This document shows positions 43,777-54,378 of a DNA stretch of 64,000 nucleotides, piece after piece; the stretch's first letter is position 1; every line of letters begins with the position of its first letter. Both the position numbers and the translations under genes were made by a program. The notes beneath the pieces were generated by a model that was not told the DNA's origin, did no database searches, and worked only from the letters and a program-made list of their open reading frames with translations. The DNA is taken from positions 1 to 64,000 of the forward strand of contig JAVEZY010000005.1 of the NCBI GenBank assembly GCA_034002745.1, in the 5' to 3' direction. The DNA is from JAITWN01 sp034002745. GTDB lineage: Bacteria; Pseudomonadota; Gammaproteobacteria; SZUA-140.

Positions 43777-44527
43777 CGACGGAACATCCACCGGCGGCGA
43801 CATGCCGCTGATGGCGCATCTGCTCGAGCTGCGCTCACGGCTGCTGCGCGTCCTTGGCGTGGTGCTTGCGGTCTTCCTCGTCCTGGCGCCTTTTGCCAAC
43901 CGGCTCTATACGATGCTGGCGCTGCCGCTGATCGAGCGCATGCCCCAGGGGACGACGATGATCGCCACCCAGGTGGCGGCCCCGTTCCTGGTGCCTTTCA
44001 AGTTCACCATGGTGCTGGCAGTGTTCCTCGCCATGCCCTATATCCTGCACCAGGTGTGGCGCTTCGTCGCGCCGGGCCTGTATCGAAGCGAGCGCCGCCT
44101 GGCGCTGCCGCTGCTGGTGGCAAGCGCGAGCCTGTTCTACGGCGGCGCCCTGTTCGCCTACTTCGTGCTCTTCCCGCTGGTGTTTGGTTTCTTCATGGCA
44201 GTGGCGCCGGAAGGCGTGGCGGTGATGACCGACATCGGCGAATATCTCGGCTTCGTGCTCACCATCTTCTTCGCCTTCGGCATCGCCTTCCAGGTTCCGG
44301 TGGCGACCATCCTCCTGGTATGGGCGGGGGTCACCACTCCCCAGCAGCTCCTGAGCAAACGCCCCTACGTCGTCGTCGGCGCCTTCGTCCTGGGCATGCT
44401 CCTCACCCCTCCGGACGTCATCTCCCAGACCCTTCTGGCACTGCCCATGTGGGGACTGTTCGAGATCGGCGTGCAGGTGTCCAAGCTCTATGTGAGGCCG
44501 GTGGAGCGGGATGAGGCGGAGGAGTAG
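43760..44527 (+). CDS. tatC: Twin-arginine translocase subunit TatC
   Basis: 255 residues with six membrane helices. MPLMAHLLELRSRLLR is the conserved N-terminal signal-binding region, and YRSERRLALPLL and FAFGIAFQVPV are typical. TatC recognises the RR motif. It is the last gene of the plus-strand block; degS is convergent after 112 bases. Confidence 0.95.
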   Translation: MATTPDDGTSTGGDMPLMAHLLELRSRLLRVLGVVLAVFLVLAPFANRLYTMLALPLIERMPQGTTMIATQVAAPFLVPFKFTMVLAVFLAMPYILHQVWRFVAPGLYRSERRLALPLLVASASLFYGGALFAYFVLFPLVFGFFMAVAPEGVAVMTDIGEYLGFVLTIFFAFGIAFQVPVATILLVWAGVTTPQQLLSKRPYVVVGAFVLGMLLTPPDVISQTLLALPMWGLFEIGVQVSKLYVRPVERDEAEE

Positions 44528-44632
44528 GAGGTAGAGGAAAGAGAAGAAAGAGGAAAGCAAATGATGCTGTGGCGGTCGCGCGCCGGCACCCGCTCGTTCG
44601 ATGTTGTTGCTTCTCTCTTTCCCCTTGACCTC
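44528..44632. repeat. Purine/pyrimidine inverted pair between convergent tatC and degS
   Basis: GAGGTAGAGGAAAGAGAAGAAAG at 44528-44550 is partly complementary to CTTCTCTCTTTCCCCTTGACCTC ending at 44632, with about 60 bases between. Lying between two gene ends, it could form a bidirectional terminator, though the loop is long. It resembles 34658-34764 and 59274-59363. Confidence 0.5.
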
Positions 44633-44639
44633 TGTCCTC

Positions 44640-45773
44640 TCATCCCGGCTGCGGTCTCTTGCTGACCGTGGCCTCCATTTCCAGTACCTTGCCATTGCGC
44701 AGACCGGTCAGCCGTATCGTTGTGCCAGGGACGCTCTGGGCGATGAGGTTGAGGGCGGAGCGGGCGTCGGCGACGGGCTGTTCGTTGATCCGGGTGATGA
44801 TGTCGCCGGGCTGAAGGCCGGCGCGGGCGGCCGGGCCGTTGGGAAGGATGCCTGCAATCACCAGCCCGCTGCCGCCCGGGATGCCGAAGGATTCGGCGAG
44901 TTCGGGTGTCAGTGTCTGGATCTCCAGGCCGAGCCAGCCGCGGATCGCCTCGCCATGTTCGATGATCTGCGTCATCACGATCTTGGCGATGCTGGTCGGA
45001 ATGGCGAAACCGATCCCCTGAGAACCGCCGGTGCGGGAAAAGATGGCGGTGTTGATACCGATCAGTTCTCCGCGCGGATTGATCAGCGCACCGCCGGAGT
45101 TGCCCGGATTGATGGCGGCGTCGGTCTGGATGAAGTTCTCGAAGGTGGATATGCCGAGCTGATGACGGCCGGTGGCGCTGACGATGCCCTGGGTCACCGT
45201 CTGTCCGACGCCGAACGGATTGCCGATCGCCAGTACCACATCCCCCACGCGCAGACGCTCCGAATCCCCGAGGACGATGCTGGGCAGGCCTTTCATCGGC
45301 ACGTGCAGCACCGCGAGATCGCTTTCCAGATCCCGCCCGACCACGCTGGCGCGTTCCACGCGGCCGTCGAGCAGGGCCACCAGGATCTCGTCGGCGCCGT
45401 CGATCACGTGATTGTTGGTGAGCACGTAGCCGTGTTCGTTGACGATCACGCCCGACCCGAGGTTGGTCTGCTGGCGTTCCCGGGGCAGGAATTCCTCGAA
45501 GAAGCGCCGAAACGCCGGATCATCGAAACCCGGTCCCTGGCGGCGCACCGTCTTGGTGGTGTGGATATTGACCACCGCGGGCGCGGCGATCTCCACCGCA
45601 GCCGCATAGGAAATGGTCCCGGCCACGATTTCATCGGAGGGAGCGGCTTCGCGGAACTCGACCTGCGGGCGCTTGTTGACCATCAGCACCGTGCCGCCCA
45701 CGATCAGCAGTCCCAGCACGAGGCCGATCGCGATGCCCTGGCTGAAGAAGGGGAGGAGTCGCTTGAGTTTCAT
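44640..45773 (-). CDS. degS: DegS/AlgW-type periplasmic serine protease
   Basis: 377 residues from the ATG at 45773. One N-terminal membrane anchor (IAIGLVLGLLIVGGTVLMV), a trypsin-like domain with His in LTNNHVIDGA, Asp in LESDLAVLHV and Ser in NPGNSGGAL, then a single PDZ domain (GLVIAGILPNGPAARAGLQPGD). One PDZ plus the anchor indicates DegS/AlgW rather than DegP/DegQ. It would sense misfolded porins and cut RseA to release sigma-E. Confidence 0.92.
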   Translation of the reverse strand: MKLKRLLPFFSQGIAIGLVLGLLIVGGTVLMVNKRPQVEFREAAPSDEIVAGTISYAAAVEIAAPAVVNIHTTKTVRRQGPGFDDPAFRRFFEEFLPRERQQTNLGSGVIVNEHGYVLTNNHVIDGADEILVALLDGRVERASVVGRDLESDLAVLHVPMKGLPSIVLGDSERLRVGDVVLAIGNPFGVGQTVTQGIVSATGRHQLGISTFENFIQTDAAINPGNSGGALINPRGELIGINTAIFSRTGGSQGIGFAIPTSIAKIVMTQIIEHGEAIRGWLGLEIQTLTPELAESFGIPGGSGLVIAGILPNGPAARAGLQPGDIITRINEQPVADARSALNLIAQSVPGTTIRLTGLRNGKVLEMEATVSKRPQPG

Positions 45774-45995
45774 GCTCTTGTCTCTGTTGCTGCGCATACT
45801 CTAGCACAGCGTCCTGCGCGCGCCGGACGGTTTTGTCCGCGCACAGACGTCGTCGATGCGGCTGAGGCAGCGGTCGCGCGGAACCGCGTGCCACCGGCTG
45901 TCGTCGCCGGAGTTCCGGTCGTGGCGGGCAGAGCGATACTCATGCTTCCGCATATCCACGGATCGGCCGCAGCCCGCGGGCTGAGTTCCGAGAGA

Positions 45996-46595
45996 TCAGT
46001 CGTAAAGCCTGACTGCGATCCCGGCGACCATGGCGCCCTGATGGCGCGCGATATCGAGCTCACGCCGGTCGGGCTGTCGTGAGCCGTCCGCGCCGGCGAT
46101 GGTGGAGGCGCCGTAGGGCGTACCGCCGCCGGTCTGGGTGAAATCGGCGAGTTCGGGATGGGTGTAGCCGATGGGTACGAGGATCATCCCGTGGTGGGCG
46201 AGCGTCGTCCACGTCGAGGTGATCGTCATCTCCTGGCCGCCGCCGGTGCCGGTGGAGGCGAATACGCTGGCGAGCTTGCCGGCGAGCTTGCCCTGCACCC
46301 ACAGTCCGCCGGTGCGATCGAGGAAGTTGCGCATCTGGCCCGACATGTTGCCGAAGCGGGTCGGGGTGCCGAATATGATCGCATCATAATCGGGAAGTTC
46401 CTCCGGCGTCGCTTCGGGAGCCTGCTGGCCGCTCTTGCCGCCGGCGGCGGCGAAGGACTGGGCATCCATGGTTTCAGGTACGCGCTTCACCGTCACCTCG
46501 GCACCGGCCACGCTGCGGGCGCCGTCGGCAACCGCATTCGCCATGGTTTCGATGTGTCCGTACATCGAGTGATACAGCACCAGCACCTTCGCCAT
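45996..46595 (-). CDS. wrbA: WrbA, NAD(P)H:quinone oxidoreductase
   Basis: 199 residues. Flavodoxin-like fold with FMN loop YHSMYGHIETMA, then GTPTRFGNMSGQMRNFLD and STGTGGGQEMTI, the WrbA signatures. It carries out two-electron quinone reduction with FMN. The start is the ATG at 46595, giving the standard AKVLVLYHS N-terminus. It is divergent from the NIF3 gene. Confidence 0.95.
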   Translation of the reverse strand: MAKVLVLYHSMYGHIETMANAVADGARSVAGAEVTVKRVPETMDAQSFAAAGGKSGQQAPEATPEELPDYDAIIFGTPTRFGNMSGQMRNFLDRTGGLWVQGKLAGKLASVFASTGTGGGQEMTITSTWTTLAHHGMILVPIGYTHPELADFTQTGGGTPYGASTIAGADGSRQPDRRELDIARHQGAMVAGIAVRLYD

Positions 46596-46752
46596 GACCG
46601 TCCTCCCTGGATTGAGATGAGCGTATTCCAGCAATATGAAGGTCGAGGATAGCCGGGGCAGTGAGGTGCGACAAGACGGGCCGGTACGTGCGCGCCGCGG
46701 CACCGGGTCCGGAGTCGTGGCATGCCGCGGTCGCTCGCAGTACACTCCGGAG

Positions 46753-47505
46753 ATGGCCGCGCTGCGTGACATTACTGCTCTGCTGGACGATCTGCTCGCG
46801 CCGGATCGTTACACCGATTACGCCCCGAACGGCCTGCAGGTGGAGGGCGCGGCAACGGTGACCCGCATGCTGGGCGGCGTGACGGCGAACCTGGCGCTGA
46901 TCGAGGCCGCCATCGCCGCCGAGGCCGAGGCGATCCTGGTGCATCATGGCTGGTTCTGGAAAAGCGAGGATCCGCGCGTGCTCGGCATCAAGCGGCGCCG
47001 CCTGGAACTGCTGCTGCGGCATGATATTTCACTGATTGCCTACCACCTGCCTCTCGATGCCCATCCGGAGCTCGGCAACAATGCCGGGTTGGGGCGGGTG
47101 CTGGGGCTGGAGCCGGGCGTGACGGTGGCCGGACTGCCGGAACTGGTGATGTGCGGCAGGCTGCCGACGCCGTTGCCGGCGGCGGACTTCGCCGCGCTCA
47201 TCTCCCGGCGCCTGGGGCGCGAACCCCTGCATGTCGGCAGTGGCCCCGCGCGTATCCACCGCATCGCCTGGTGTACGGGCGCGGCTCAGGACTATATCGA
47301 GGATGCGGCGCGCGCGGGTTTCGACGCTTATCTCAGCGGTGAAATCTCGGAGCGCACCACCCACATCGCGCGCGAAGCGGGAATCCATTATTACGCGGCG
47401 GGCCACCACGCCACGGAGCGCTACGGTGTGCAGGCCGTGGGAGAGCACCTCGCCCGCAGTCTCGACATCGATTTCCGTTTCGTCGATGTCGACAATCCCG
47501 TCTGA
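46753..47505 (+). CDS. NIF3-like dinuclear metal-binding protein
   Basis: 250 residues from ATG 46753. The metal-binding histidines and acids are in ILVHHGWFWK, LIAYHLPLDAHPELGNN, LSGEISERTTHIAREAG and YAAGHHATER. Family members are linked to GTP cyclohydrolase-like or tRNA-related roles, but the reaction is not settled. In many gammaproteobacteria the NIF3 gene neighbours degS/algW and the cytochrome bc1 genes; here an alternative complex III operon follows. Confidence 0.93.
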   Translation: MAALRDITALLDDLLAPDRYTDYAPNGLQVEGAATVTRMLGGVTANLALIEAAIAAEAEAILVHHGWFWKSEDPRVLGIKRRRLELLLRHDISLIAYHLPLDAHPELGNNAGLGRVLGLEPGVTVAGLPELVMCGRLPTPLPAADFAALISRRLGREPLHVGSGPARIHRIAWCTGAAQDYIEDAARAGFDAYLSGEISERTTHIAREAGIHYYAAGHHATERYGVQAVGEHLARSLDIDFRFVDVDNPV

Positions 47506-47951
47506 CGGAAAGTGTGCGCGAAGGGTATACCTCATTTGCGGTATATCGCCTGCCCATCGTCAAAACCACTATTTTTACTGCATCAAATTAAGTGTTCACA
47601 TGTCTCGTGCACATGGCGCATTCATCGTTGACATGCCCGACTGTATTGATCTAGGATTCTTCCCACCACTATAAAGATGTACAAAACAGCCCGTTAGTCA
47701 AAAAGGGTCGGCGCGTAAAAGATACGAACATAATGATGCGCGTCACTGATCATCCCGCCGGCTTCGCAAGGGGATTCGGGGGTTCTTCCAGCGCTATCGC
47801 ACTGCTGACGAGTTGAGGGGTTTTGATCGCCTCCGATCCTTCGGGCGAGGGGCAGTCTTCGATACGGATTCATCGCATGCCGCTTCGTGGCGTCGCCGAC
47901 TGTTACGTTGCCTGGTCTTTTACGGATTACTAGCACAGGTTGAGGGAAGAG
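47506..47951 (+). promoter_or_regulatory. AT-richer leader of the act operon with a candidate sigma-70 promoter
   Basis: 446 bases without a gene. TTGACA at 47628-47633 and TAGGAT at 47652-47657 are separated by 18 bases and may form the operon promoter, leaving a 5' leader near 290 bases. Base composition from about 47540 to 47760 is visibly lower in GC than its surroundings. No known riboswitch motif was seen. Confidence 0.4.
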
Positions 47952-48608
47952 ATGTCAGTCACGGGACTACTATTCTCAGGGCGTTCGTCCTGTATGCGCG
48001 CAGGAGCGGCGATCAGCCGCAAGGCCCATCGGACAGCTGCAGTCTTCTCGCTGTTGGTGCTCTCCGCCCTCGCGATCCTGGCGATGTCGGGTGCCGCCCA
48101 GGCACAGCAGGGCGTCCCCAACGCCGTGCCGCCCGAAGGCTCCTACTCGGGCAGCCATGTGCCGCAGCCGATCGAGTTTCCTCACGACATTCACGTCGAG
48201 GACAACGGCATCAATTGCATGTACTGCCATACCTACGCGCGCCGCAGCAAGGTCGCGGGCATTCCTCCGGTCAGCAAGTGCATGGGCTGTCATATGGTGA
48301 TCGCCACCGACAAGGAGCGCGTCCAGAAGCTGACCGAGTACTGGGAAAACCGCGAGCCGCCGCCGTGGAAGAAGGTCCACGACGTTCCCGACTTCGTGCA
48401 CTTCACGCACGAGAAACACCTCAAGCGCTTCGTCTTCGACAATGAGGAACTGCCGGTCGAGCGCGTGCAGGAAGTGTGTGCGTTCTGTCATGGCGACGTG
48501 AAGTCGATGACGGTGGCGGAGAAGGTCAAGCCGTTGACGATGGGCTTCTGCCAGCGTTGTCACCAGGCCAATGACGGTCCATTCGACTGCTGGAAGTGTC
48601 ACAAATAA
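47952..48608 (+). CDS. actA: ActA, pentaheme cytochrome c of alternative complex III
   Basis: 218 residues from ATG 47952, preceded by GAGGGAAGAG. A hydrophobic N-terminal segment (AAVFSLLVLSALAILAMSGA) serves as signal or anchor. Five heme-c sites CxxCH are at about residues 89 (CMYCH), 110 (CMGCH), 176 (CAFCH), 200 (CQRCH) and 213 (CWKCH); PIEFPHDIHV supplies a distal histidine pattern. Five hemes match ActA. It passes electrons from the quinol-oxidising complex toward a c-type acceptor. It is first in actA-B1-B2-C-D-E-F. Confidence 0.92.
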   Translation: MSVTGLLFSGRSSCMRAGAAISRKAHRTAAVFSLLVLSALAILAMSGAAQAQQGVPNAVPPEGSYSGSHVPQPIEFPHDIHVEDNGINCMYCHTYARRSKVAGIPPVSKCMGCHMVIATDKERVQKLTEYWENREPPPWKKVHDVPDFVHFTHEKHLKRFVFDNEELPVERVQEVCAFCHGDVKSMTVAEKVKPLTMGFCQRCHQANDGPFDCWKCHK

Positions 48609-48660
48609 CAACTGTCGCGCCGGAGTTGATGATGCGCAGCCGCAATGGGGTGTTCTCCAT

Positions 48661-50909
48661 ATGAATCTCAAGATGAAACGCAGGGACTTTCTCAAGGTGA
48701 TGGGCTGGACCGGCGCCGGCGTGGCCGTTGCGGCCTGCGACCGCCCCAGCTACATCACCCATCGCGAAGGTCGGAACCATGTGGTCTCCTACGTCATGCC
48801 GGAGGAGTACGCGATTCCGGGCACAGGCGTCTGGTACGCATCGACCTGTGGGCAGTGTCCGGCGACATGCGGCGTACACGCCCGTGTCCGGGAAGGCCGC
48901 GTGCTCAAGCTTGAGGGCAATCCGGATTCGCCCCTCAACAAGGGCAAGCTGTGCGCGATGGGCCAGGCCGCGCTGCAGACCCATTACAATCCCGATCGCA
49001 TCACCCGCCCGCGCAAGCGCCAGGGCGCCGGTTTCGTCGATATCGGCTGGGACGAGGCGATGCGCCTGCTCGAGGAGCGGGTCGGTCCGAACTCCGGAAT
49101 CGACGGCAGTCGCTTCGCCTGGCTGACCGATTCGGTCAATGGTCATCAGGCGGTGCTGGTCGATGCGCTGATGGAAAACATCGGCTCGTCCTCGCACTAT
49201 GTATATGAGGCGGTGAACGACGCGGTCTGGCGCGCCGTATGCCGTGACATGCTGGGCGAGGAGAATCCCCGCCTGGCGATCGACAAGGCTCGCGCCATCC
49301 TCACCATCGGCGCCGACTTCCTCGGCACCCGCGGTGCCCCGGTGCCGAATTCGACCCTTTACGCCGAGTTCCGCAGTGCGCCGCGCGGCGTCCTGCTCGC
49401 GGCCGAATCCAAGATGTCGGTCACCGGCGCCAACGCCGATTTGTGGGTGCCGGTGCGTCCGGGCGCCGAAGGGGTGTTTGCGCTTGGTGTCGCCAATGTG
49501 CTCGCCACCAGCCATGGGCGGGACATCTCGAGCCTGCCGAATGATGTGCAGCGGCAGATCCGTGCCAATGACGTCAAGCATGTGAGCGACGTCACTGGTG
49601 CTTCCGAGGAGCACATCCGTCGCATCGCCGCCCTGCTGCACGAGCGCGCGCCGAGCCTGGTGCTCGCCGGCGCCTCGGCCGAGGGCCAGGAGCACGGCTA
49701 CGACAACGTTGCCGCGGCCATGACGCTGAACCTCATTCTCGGCAACGTCGGTCGCACCATCGAATCGACTGCGGGCTTCCCCTTCGAGATGCTTCGTCCG
49801 CGCTCGGGCAGCGGCCGCGGTCTGGCCGATCTGGCCCAGGCGCTGCGTGAAAAGCGCCACGACGTGCTGTTCATCAAGGGCGCGAATCCCGTGTTCACCG
49901 CACCGGCGGGAATGGGTTTCCGCGAGCTGCTGGCGAATGTGCCGTTCAAGGTTGCCTTTTCGATGTTCGAGGACGAGACCACGCAGCTGGCGGATCTGGT
50001 GCTGCCGCTGTATTCGCACCTCGAGGACTGGGGCACGCACGTGCCGGTCGCGCAGCCGGAGCGCATGTTCATCGCCGTGCAGCAGCCGGTGATGGCGCCG
50101 CTCTACCCCGAGACCCGCGGTTTCGGCGACCTGATGATCGATATGCTGCGCATGCGCGGCGATGCGGACTATGCCGGGTATGAGGATTATTACGCCTATC
50201 TGCACCACGCCTTCGTCGCTCTGCCGGCTTCGCTCAAGGGCGGCGCCCCGAACGATACCGCGTTCTGGAATGGTGTCCTGCAGAAGGGCCAGCTCGAGCT
50301 CGGCACCGCGGCTCCGGCCCGGCTTGCCGCCAGCGCCGTCTCGTTCGAGGTATCGGCTCCCGCGGCGGACGATCGTCCGGTGCTGTTGCCGACCGCGAGT
50401 CCGACGCTGTGGGATGGACGGCATGCCAACGTGCCCTGGCTGCAGGAGCTGCCGGACGCCATCAGCAAGGCGGTGTGGGATTCCTGGGCCGAAATGCATC
50501 CGTCCACGGCGCGCCGTCTCGGTGGCGTAGAGACCGGCGACGTGCTGCGCATCTCTTCGGATCAGGGCAGCCTCGAAGTCCGCGCCTACGTCTACAAGGG
50601 CATGCATCCCGGCGCCATTGCTATTCCGGTGGGGCAGGGACACGAATCTTACGGCCGCTACGCGCAGGGCCGGGGCGTCAATCCGTATGCCATCCTCGCC
50701 GATGTGCGTGACCGCAAGACGGGCGAACTGGCGCACAGCGCCACCCGTGTCGACGTGTCGCTGGTGCGCAAGGCCAGCAACGGCCACCATCTGGGCACCG
50801 GCATGGATCGCCTGGTGGTGATGGGCGGCAGCGAGACGCAGGTGGGACGCAAACTGGTCGTGACGGTGACCGCCGACCGGTTCGAGCGTACTGAAGGAAG
50901 GAGAGCGTA

Positions 50910-50910
<1 letters not shown>
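48661..50910 (+). CDS. actB1: ActB1, molybdopterin-oxidoreductase-like subunit with Tat signal (split ActB)
   Basis: 749 residues from ATG 48661. A twin-arginine signal KRRDFLKVMGW is followed by a lipobox-like VAAC. The body is a molybdopterin oxidoreductase fold (FVDIGWDEAMRLLEERVG; SHLEDWGTHVPVAQPE) and an aspartate-decarboxylase-like C-terminal barrel. A cysteine set STCGQCPATCG ... GKLCAMGQA fits a four-cysteine [4Fe-4S] site. In well-studied alternative complex III, ActB is one protein; here the iron-sulfur half is a separate gene starting in the TAATG overlap. Whether pterin is bound is unknown. Confidence 0.9.
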
Positions 50911-51782
<872 letters not shown>

Positions 51783-51815
51783 ACCTGAATATCTAAGCGG
51801 AAAATCGGGCTTGCC

Positions 51816-53270
51816 ATGAACAAACCTAACACTAGCGCGGCACTCACGCCGGAGCAGGAAAAGGATATCAACGAAGATATCCGCTGGGCCAAGATCAACG
51901 AGGATGTGCTCCGCTCCATGGAGAATCCCCGGATCGGCTACTGGATCGCCGTGGCGGTCTGCCTTGGCTTGCTGTCACTGGCGGTCATCGCCGAGATCTG
52001 GCAGTACAAGCACGGAATGGGCGAAGCCAACCTCAACTGGCCGCAGATGTGGGGTCTGTATATCGGAACCTTCATCTTCTGGATCGGCATGAGCCACTCC
52101 GGAACCCTGCTCTCGGCGATCCTGCACATCATCCATGCCGACTGGCGCAAGCCGATCTACCGCTTCGCAGAGGCGATGACGACATTCACCCTGATGACCG
52201 CGATGCTGTTCCCGGTGATCCATCTGGGGCGTGTCTGGAACATGTACTGGGTGCTGCCATACTTCAGCGATCGCGGGATCTGGCCCAACTTCCGCTCGCC
52301 GCTGCTGTGGGACGCTTTCGCGATCACCACCTATCTGACGGCTTCGTCGCTGTTCCTGTTCATGGGCTCGATCCCCGATCTGGCCATCGTGCGCGACACC
52401 GCCCGCGGCTGGCGCAAGAAGCTGTATTCGGTGCTCGCCCTCGGCTGGCGCGGTGACGATCGCCAGTGGCGCAACTTCCGCGTCGCCTATCTGGTGATGG
52501 CCTGCTTCCTGATTCCGCTGGCGGTCTCGGTGCATTCCATCGTGGCCTCGGACTTCGCCATGTCGATCATGCCGGGCTGGCACATCACCAGCTTCCCGCC
52601 CTACTTCGTGGCGGGTGCGCTGTACTCCGGTTGCGCCGGCATCATCACCCTGTTCGTCCTCCTGCGGTACTTCTTCCGCTTCGAGGCGTACATGACCATT
52701 CCGATTCTCGACAAGACGTGCAAGCTCACGTTCGCGATCGCGATGGTGTGGACCTACCTGACCCTCATCGAGTTCGCCTCGGTGTGGTACGGCCACAACG
52801 CGGTGGACAAGGAACTGCTGATGTCGAAGTTCAGCCTCGATAGCCCGTACGGCATCTGGTTCTGGCAGATGCTGTTGTGCGGCGCGGTGCTGCCGTTCGC
52901 AATGGCTTTCGAGCGGGTACGTCGCAGCATTCCGCTGATGTTCGTGATCTCGATCCTGCTCAACTACGGCATGTGGCTCGAGCGCTGGATGATCGTGTCG
53001 CCCACGCTGTCCCAGGGCTATCATCCGTTCGCCTTCCACGTGATCTGGCCGAGCTGGGTACAGTGGTTCATCGTGGCGGGCAGCTTCGGCTGGTTCGGCC
53101 TGCTGTTCCTGATCTTCGTCAAGGTCATCCCCTCGGTGTCCATGTACGAAGTGAAGGAAATGATCTACCACCGGCGTCATCTGGCGCACAAGGATCTGGC
53201 GCCGGTCATGCATGCGCGCCCCGCGGATTCGCGCCGACCCGCGTCGCCCCCTGGACTTGAGGGAGCCTAA
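51816..53270 (+). CDS. actC: ActC, NrfD-like integral membrane subunit
   Basis: 484 residues, about ten membrane helices. Motifs WIGMSHSGTLLSAILH, FLIPLAVSVHSIVASDFAM, SIMPGWHITSFPPYFVAGA and YGMWLERWMIV are those of ActC, including the His/Asp residues near the quinol site. It oxidises menaquinol or ubiquinol and may couple proton movement. It follows actB2 by 33 bases. Confidence 0.95.
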   Translation: MNKPNTSAALTPEQEKDINEDIRWAKINEDVLRSMENPRIGYWIAVAVCLGLLSLAVIAEIWQYKHGMGEANLNWPQMWGLYIGTFIFWIGMSHSGTLLSAILHIIHADWRKPIYRFAEAMTTFTLMTAMLFPVIHLGRVWNMYWVLPYFSDRGIWPNFRSPLLWDAFAITTYLTASSLFLFMGSIPDLAIVRDTARGWRKKLYSVLALGWRGDDRQWRNFRVAYLVMACFLIPLAVSVHSIVASDFAMSIMPGWHITSFPPYFVAGALYSGCAGIITLFVLLRYFFRFEAYMTIPILDKTCKLTFAIAMVWTYLTLIEFASVWYGHNAVDKELLMSKFSLDSPYGIWFWQMLLCGAVLPFAMAFERVRRSIPLMFVISILLNYGMWLERWMIVSPTLSQGYHPFAFHVIWPSWVQWFIVAGSFGWFGLLFLIFVKVIPSVSMYEVKEMIYHRRHLAHKDLAPVMHARPADSRRPASPPGLEGA

Positions 53271-53272
53271 CC

Positions 53273-53800
53273 ATGAAGAAGAAGCGCATCCTGGCCCTGT
53301 ACAGCAATTTTTCCGAGGCCATGGCGGTGATCACCGACGTCCGCAACTACAAGGTGCCGGGCGTCTCGGTGGACGACATCACGGTGGTGTCGCCGATCGA
53401 GCATCCGGAACTGGTGGAGCTGCTTGGGGACCGACCGAGCTACGTGAGGCTGTTCACGCTGTGTGGCGCCATTTTCGGGACCATCTTCGGGTTCCTGTTC
53501 CTGGCGTCTTCCCAGGCCAGCTTCCTGGTGCAGCCTCAGGGCGGCAAGCCGGTCATTCCGTTGCCGTCGAATTTCGTGCTCACCTATGAGTTGATGATCC
53601 TGTTCAGCGTGCTGTTCACCCTGGCCGGTCTGCTGATTACCGCGCGCCTGCTGCGGCCTCGCAAGATGCCGTATAGCGCCAAGGTCAGCGTCGATCAGGT
53701 CGGTATCGAGCTGGAACTGGAAGAGAAATACATTGAGCCGGTAAAGAAGCTGTTCATGGAGCACCAGGCGCTCGAGATTCGGGAAGAGGGCAAGTCATGA
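53273..53800 (+). CDS. actD: ActD, DUF3341 membrane subunit
   Basis: 175 residues. A soluble N-terminal part (ILALYSNFSEAMAVITDVR; VVSPIEHPEL) leads to two membrane helices (LFTLCGAIFGTIFGFLFL and ELMILFSVLFTLAGLLITA), the ActD pattern. Its role is structural. The stop overlaps actE by four bases (ATGA). Confidence 0.93.
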   Translation: MKKKRILALYSNFSEAMAVITDVRNYKVPGVSVDDITVVSPIEHPELVELLGDRPSYVRLFTLCGAIFGTIFGFLFLASSQASFLVQPQGGKPVIPLPSNFVLTYELMILFSVLFTLAGLLITARLLRPRKMPYSAKVSVDQVGIELELEEKYIEPVKKLFMEHQALEIREEGKS

Positions 53801-54357
53801 AATACAGGATCGCACTGCTGGCGGCGCTGTTTCCGGCCGCTGCCTGGGCCTGGCCGTGGTCGACCGACATGGCCGACCAGCCCGCCATCGAGCCGCAGTC
53901 GCCGATTTCGGAAGACCGCCTGGAGATGTATCCGTTCCCCAACCGCTCCGTGCCGGTGGGCGGCATACCGACCCAGGTCGCCAACCGCGAAGAGGCGGAT
54001 AGCCTGGTCAATCCGATACCGGTCAGCGACGCCTCGCTGCGCGAAGGCCGGACGCTGTTCAGGATCTATTGCGGCGCCTGTCATGGCAATACGGGGCGCG
54101 CGGAGTCTCCGGTGTCCAGCAAGATCGGCGCGCCACCTCTGGTCGATGACCGCATCCAGAACGGGCTGAGCGAAGGCTGGCTGTGGGGCACGATCACCTT
54201 CGGCAGTTATCTCATGCCGGCGTATGGCGCCCCCCAGTCCCGTCCGGATGGTCGCGGAAGCAACGACCTGGACGTGGAAGAGCGTTGGCATATCGTGAAT
54301 TACCTGCGGCACGGTCTTGCGCAGGAAGCGCCGGTGCGCACCGCGCAGACGCAATGA
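53797..54357 (+). CDS. actE: ActE, monoheme cytochrome c
   Basis: 186 residues. A signal peptide ends AAAWAWPW; one heme site CGACHG lies in RIYCGACHGNTGR, and the distal methionine is likely in GSYLMPAYG. MYPFPNRSVPVGG is typical of ActE. No lipobox is seen, unlike some ActE proteins. It accepts electrons from the complex or passes them to a soluble cytochrome. Confidence 0.93.
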   Translation: MKYRIALLAALFPAAAWAWPWSTDMADQPAIEPQSPISEDRLEMYPFPNRSVPVGGIPTQVANREEADSLVNPIPVSDASLREGRTLFRIYCGACHGNTGRAESPVSSKIGAPPLVDDRIQNGLSEGWLWGTITFGSYLMPAYGAPQSRPDGRGSNDLDVEERWHIVNYLRHGLAQEAPVRTAQTQ

Positions 54358-54378
54358 TCAACAGAGGCTAGAAGAGCG

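Noticed and set aside
44601..46082. Plus-strand open frame opposite degS and the degS-wrbA gap
   Set aside because: degS on the minus strand has an intact catalytic triad and PDZ domain; the plus frame has none.
48526..50790. Long minus-strand open frame opposite actB1
   Set aside because: Low-complexity shadow of a high-GC gene; no motif or start signal.
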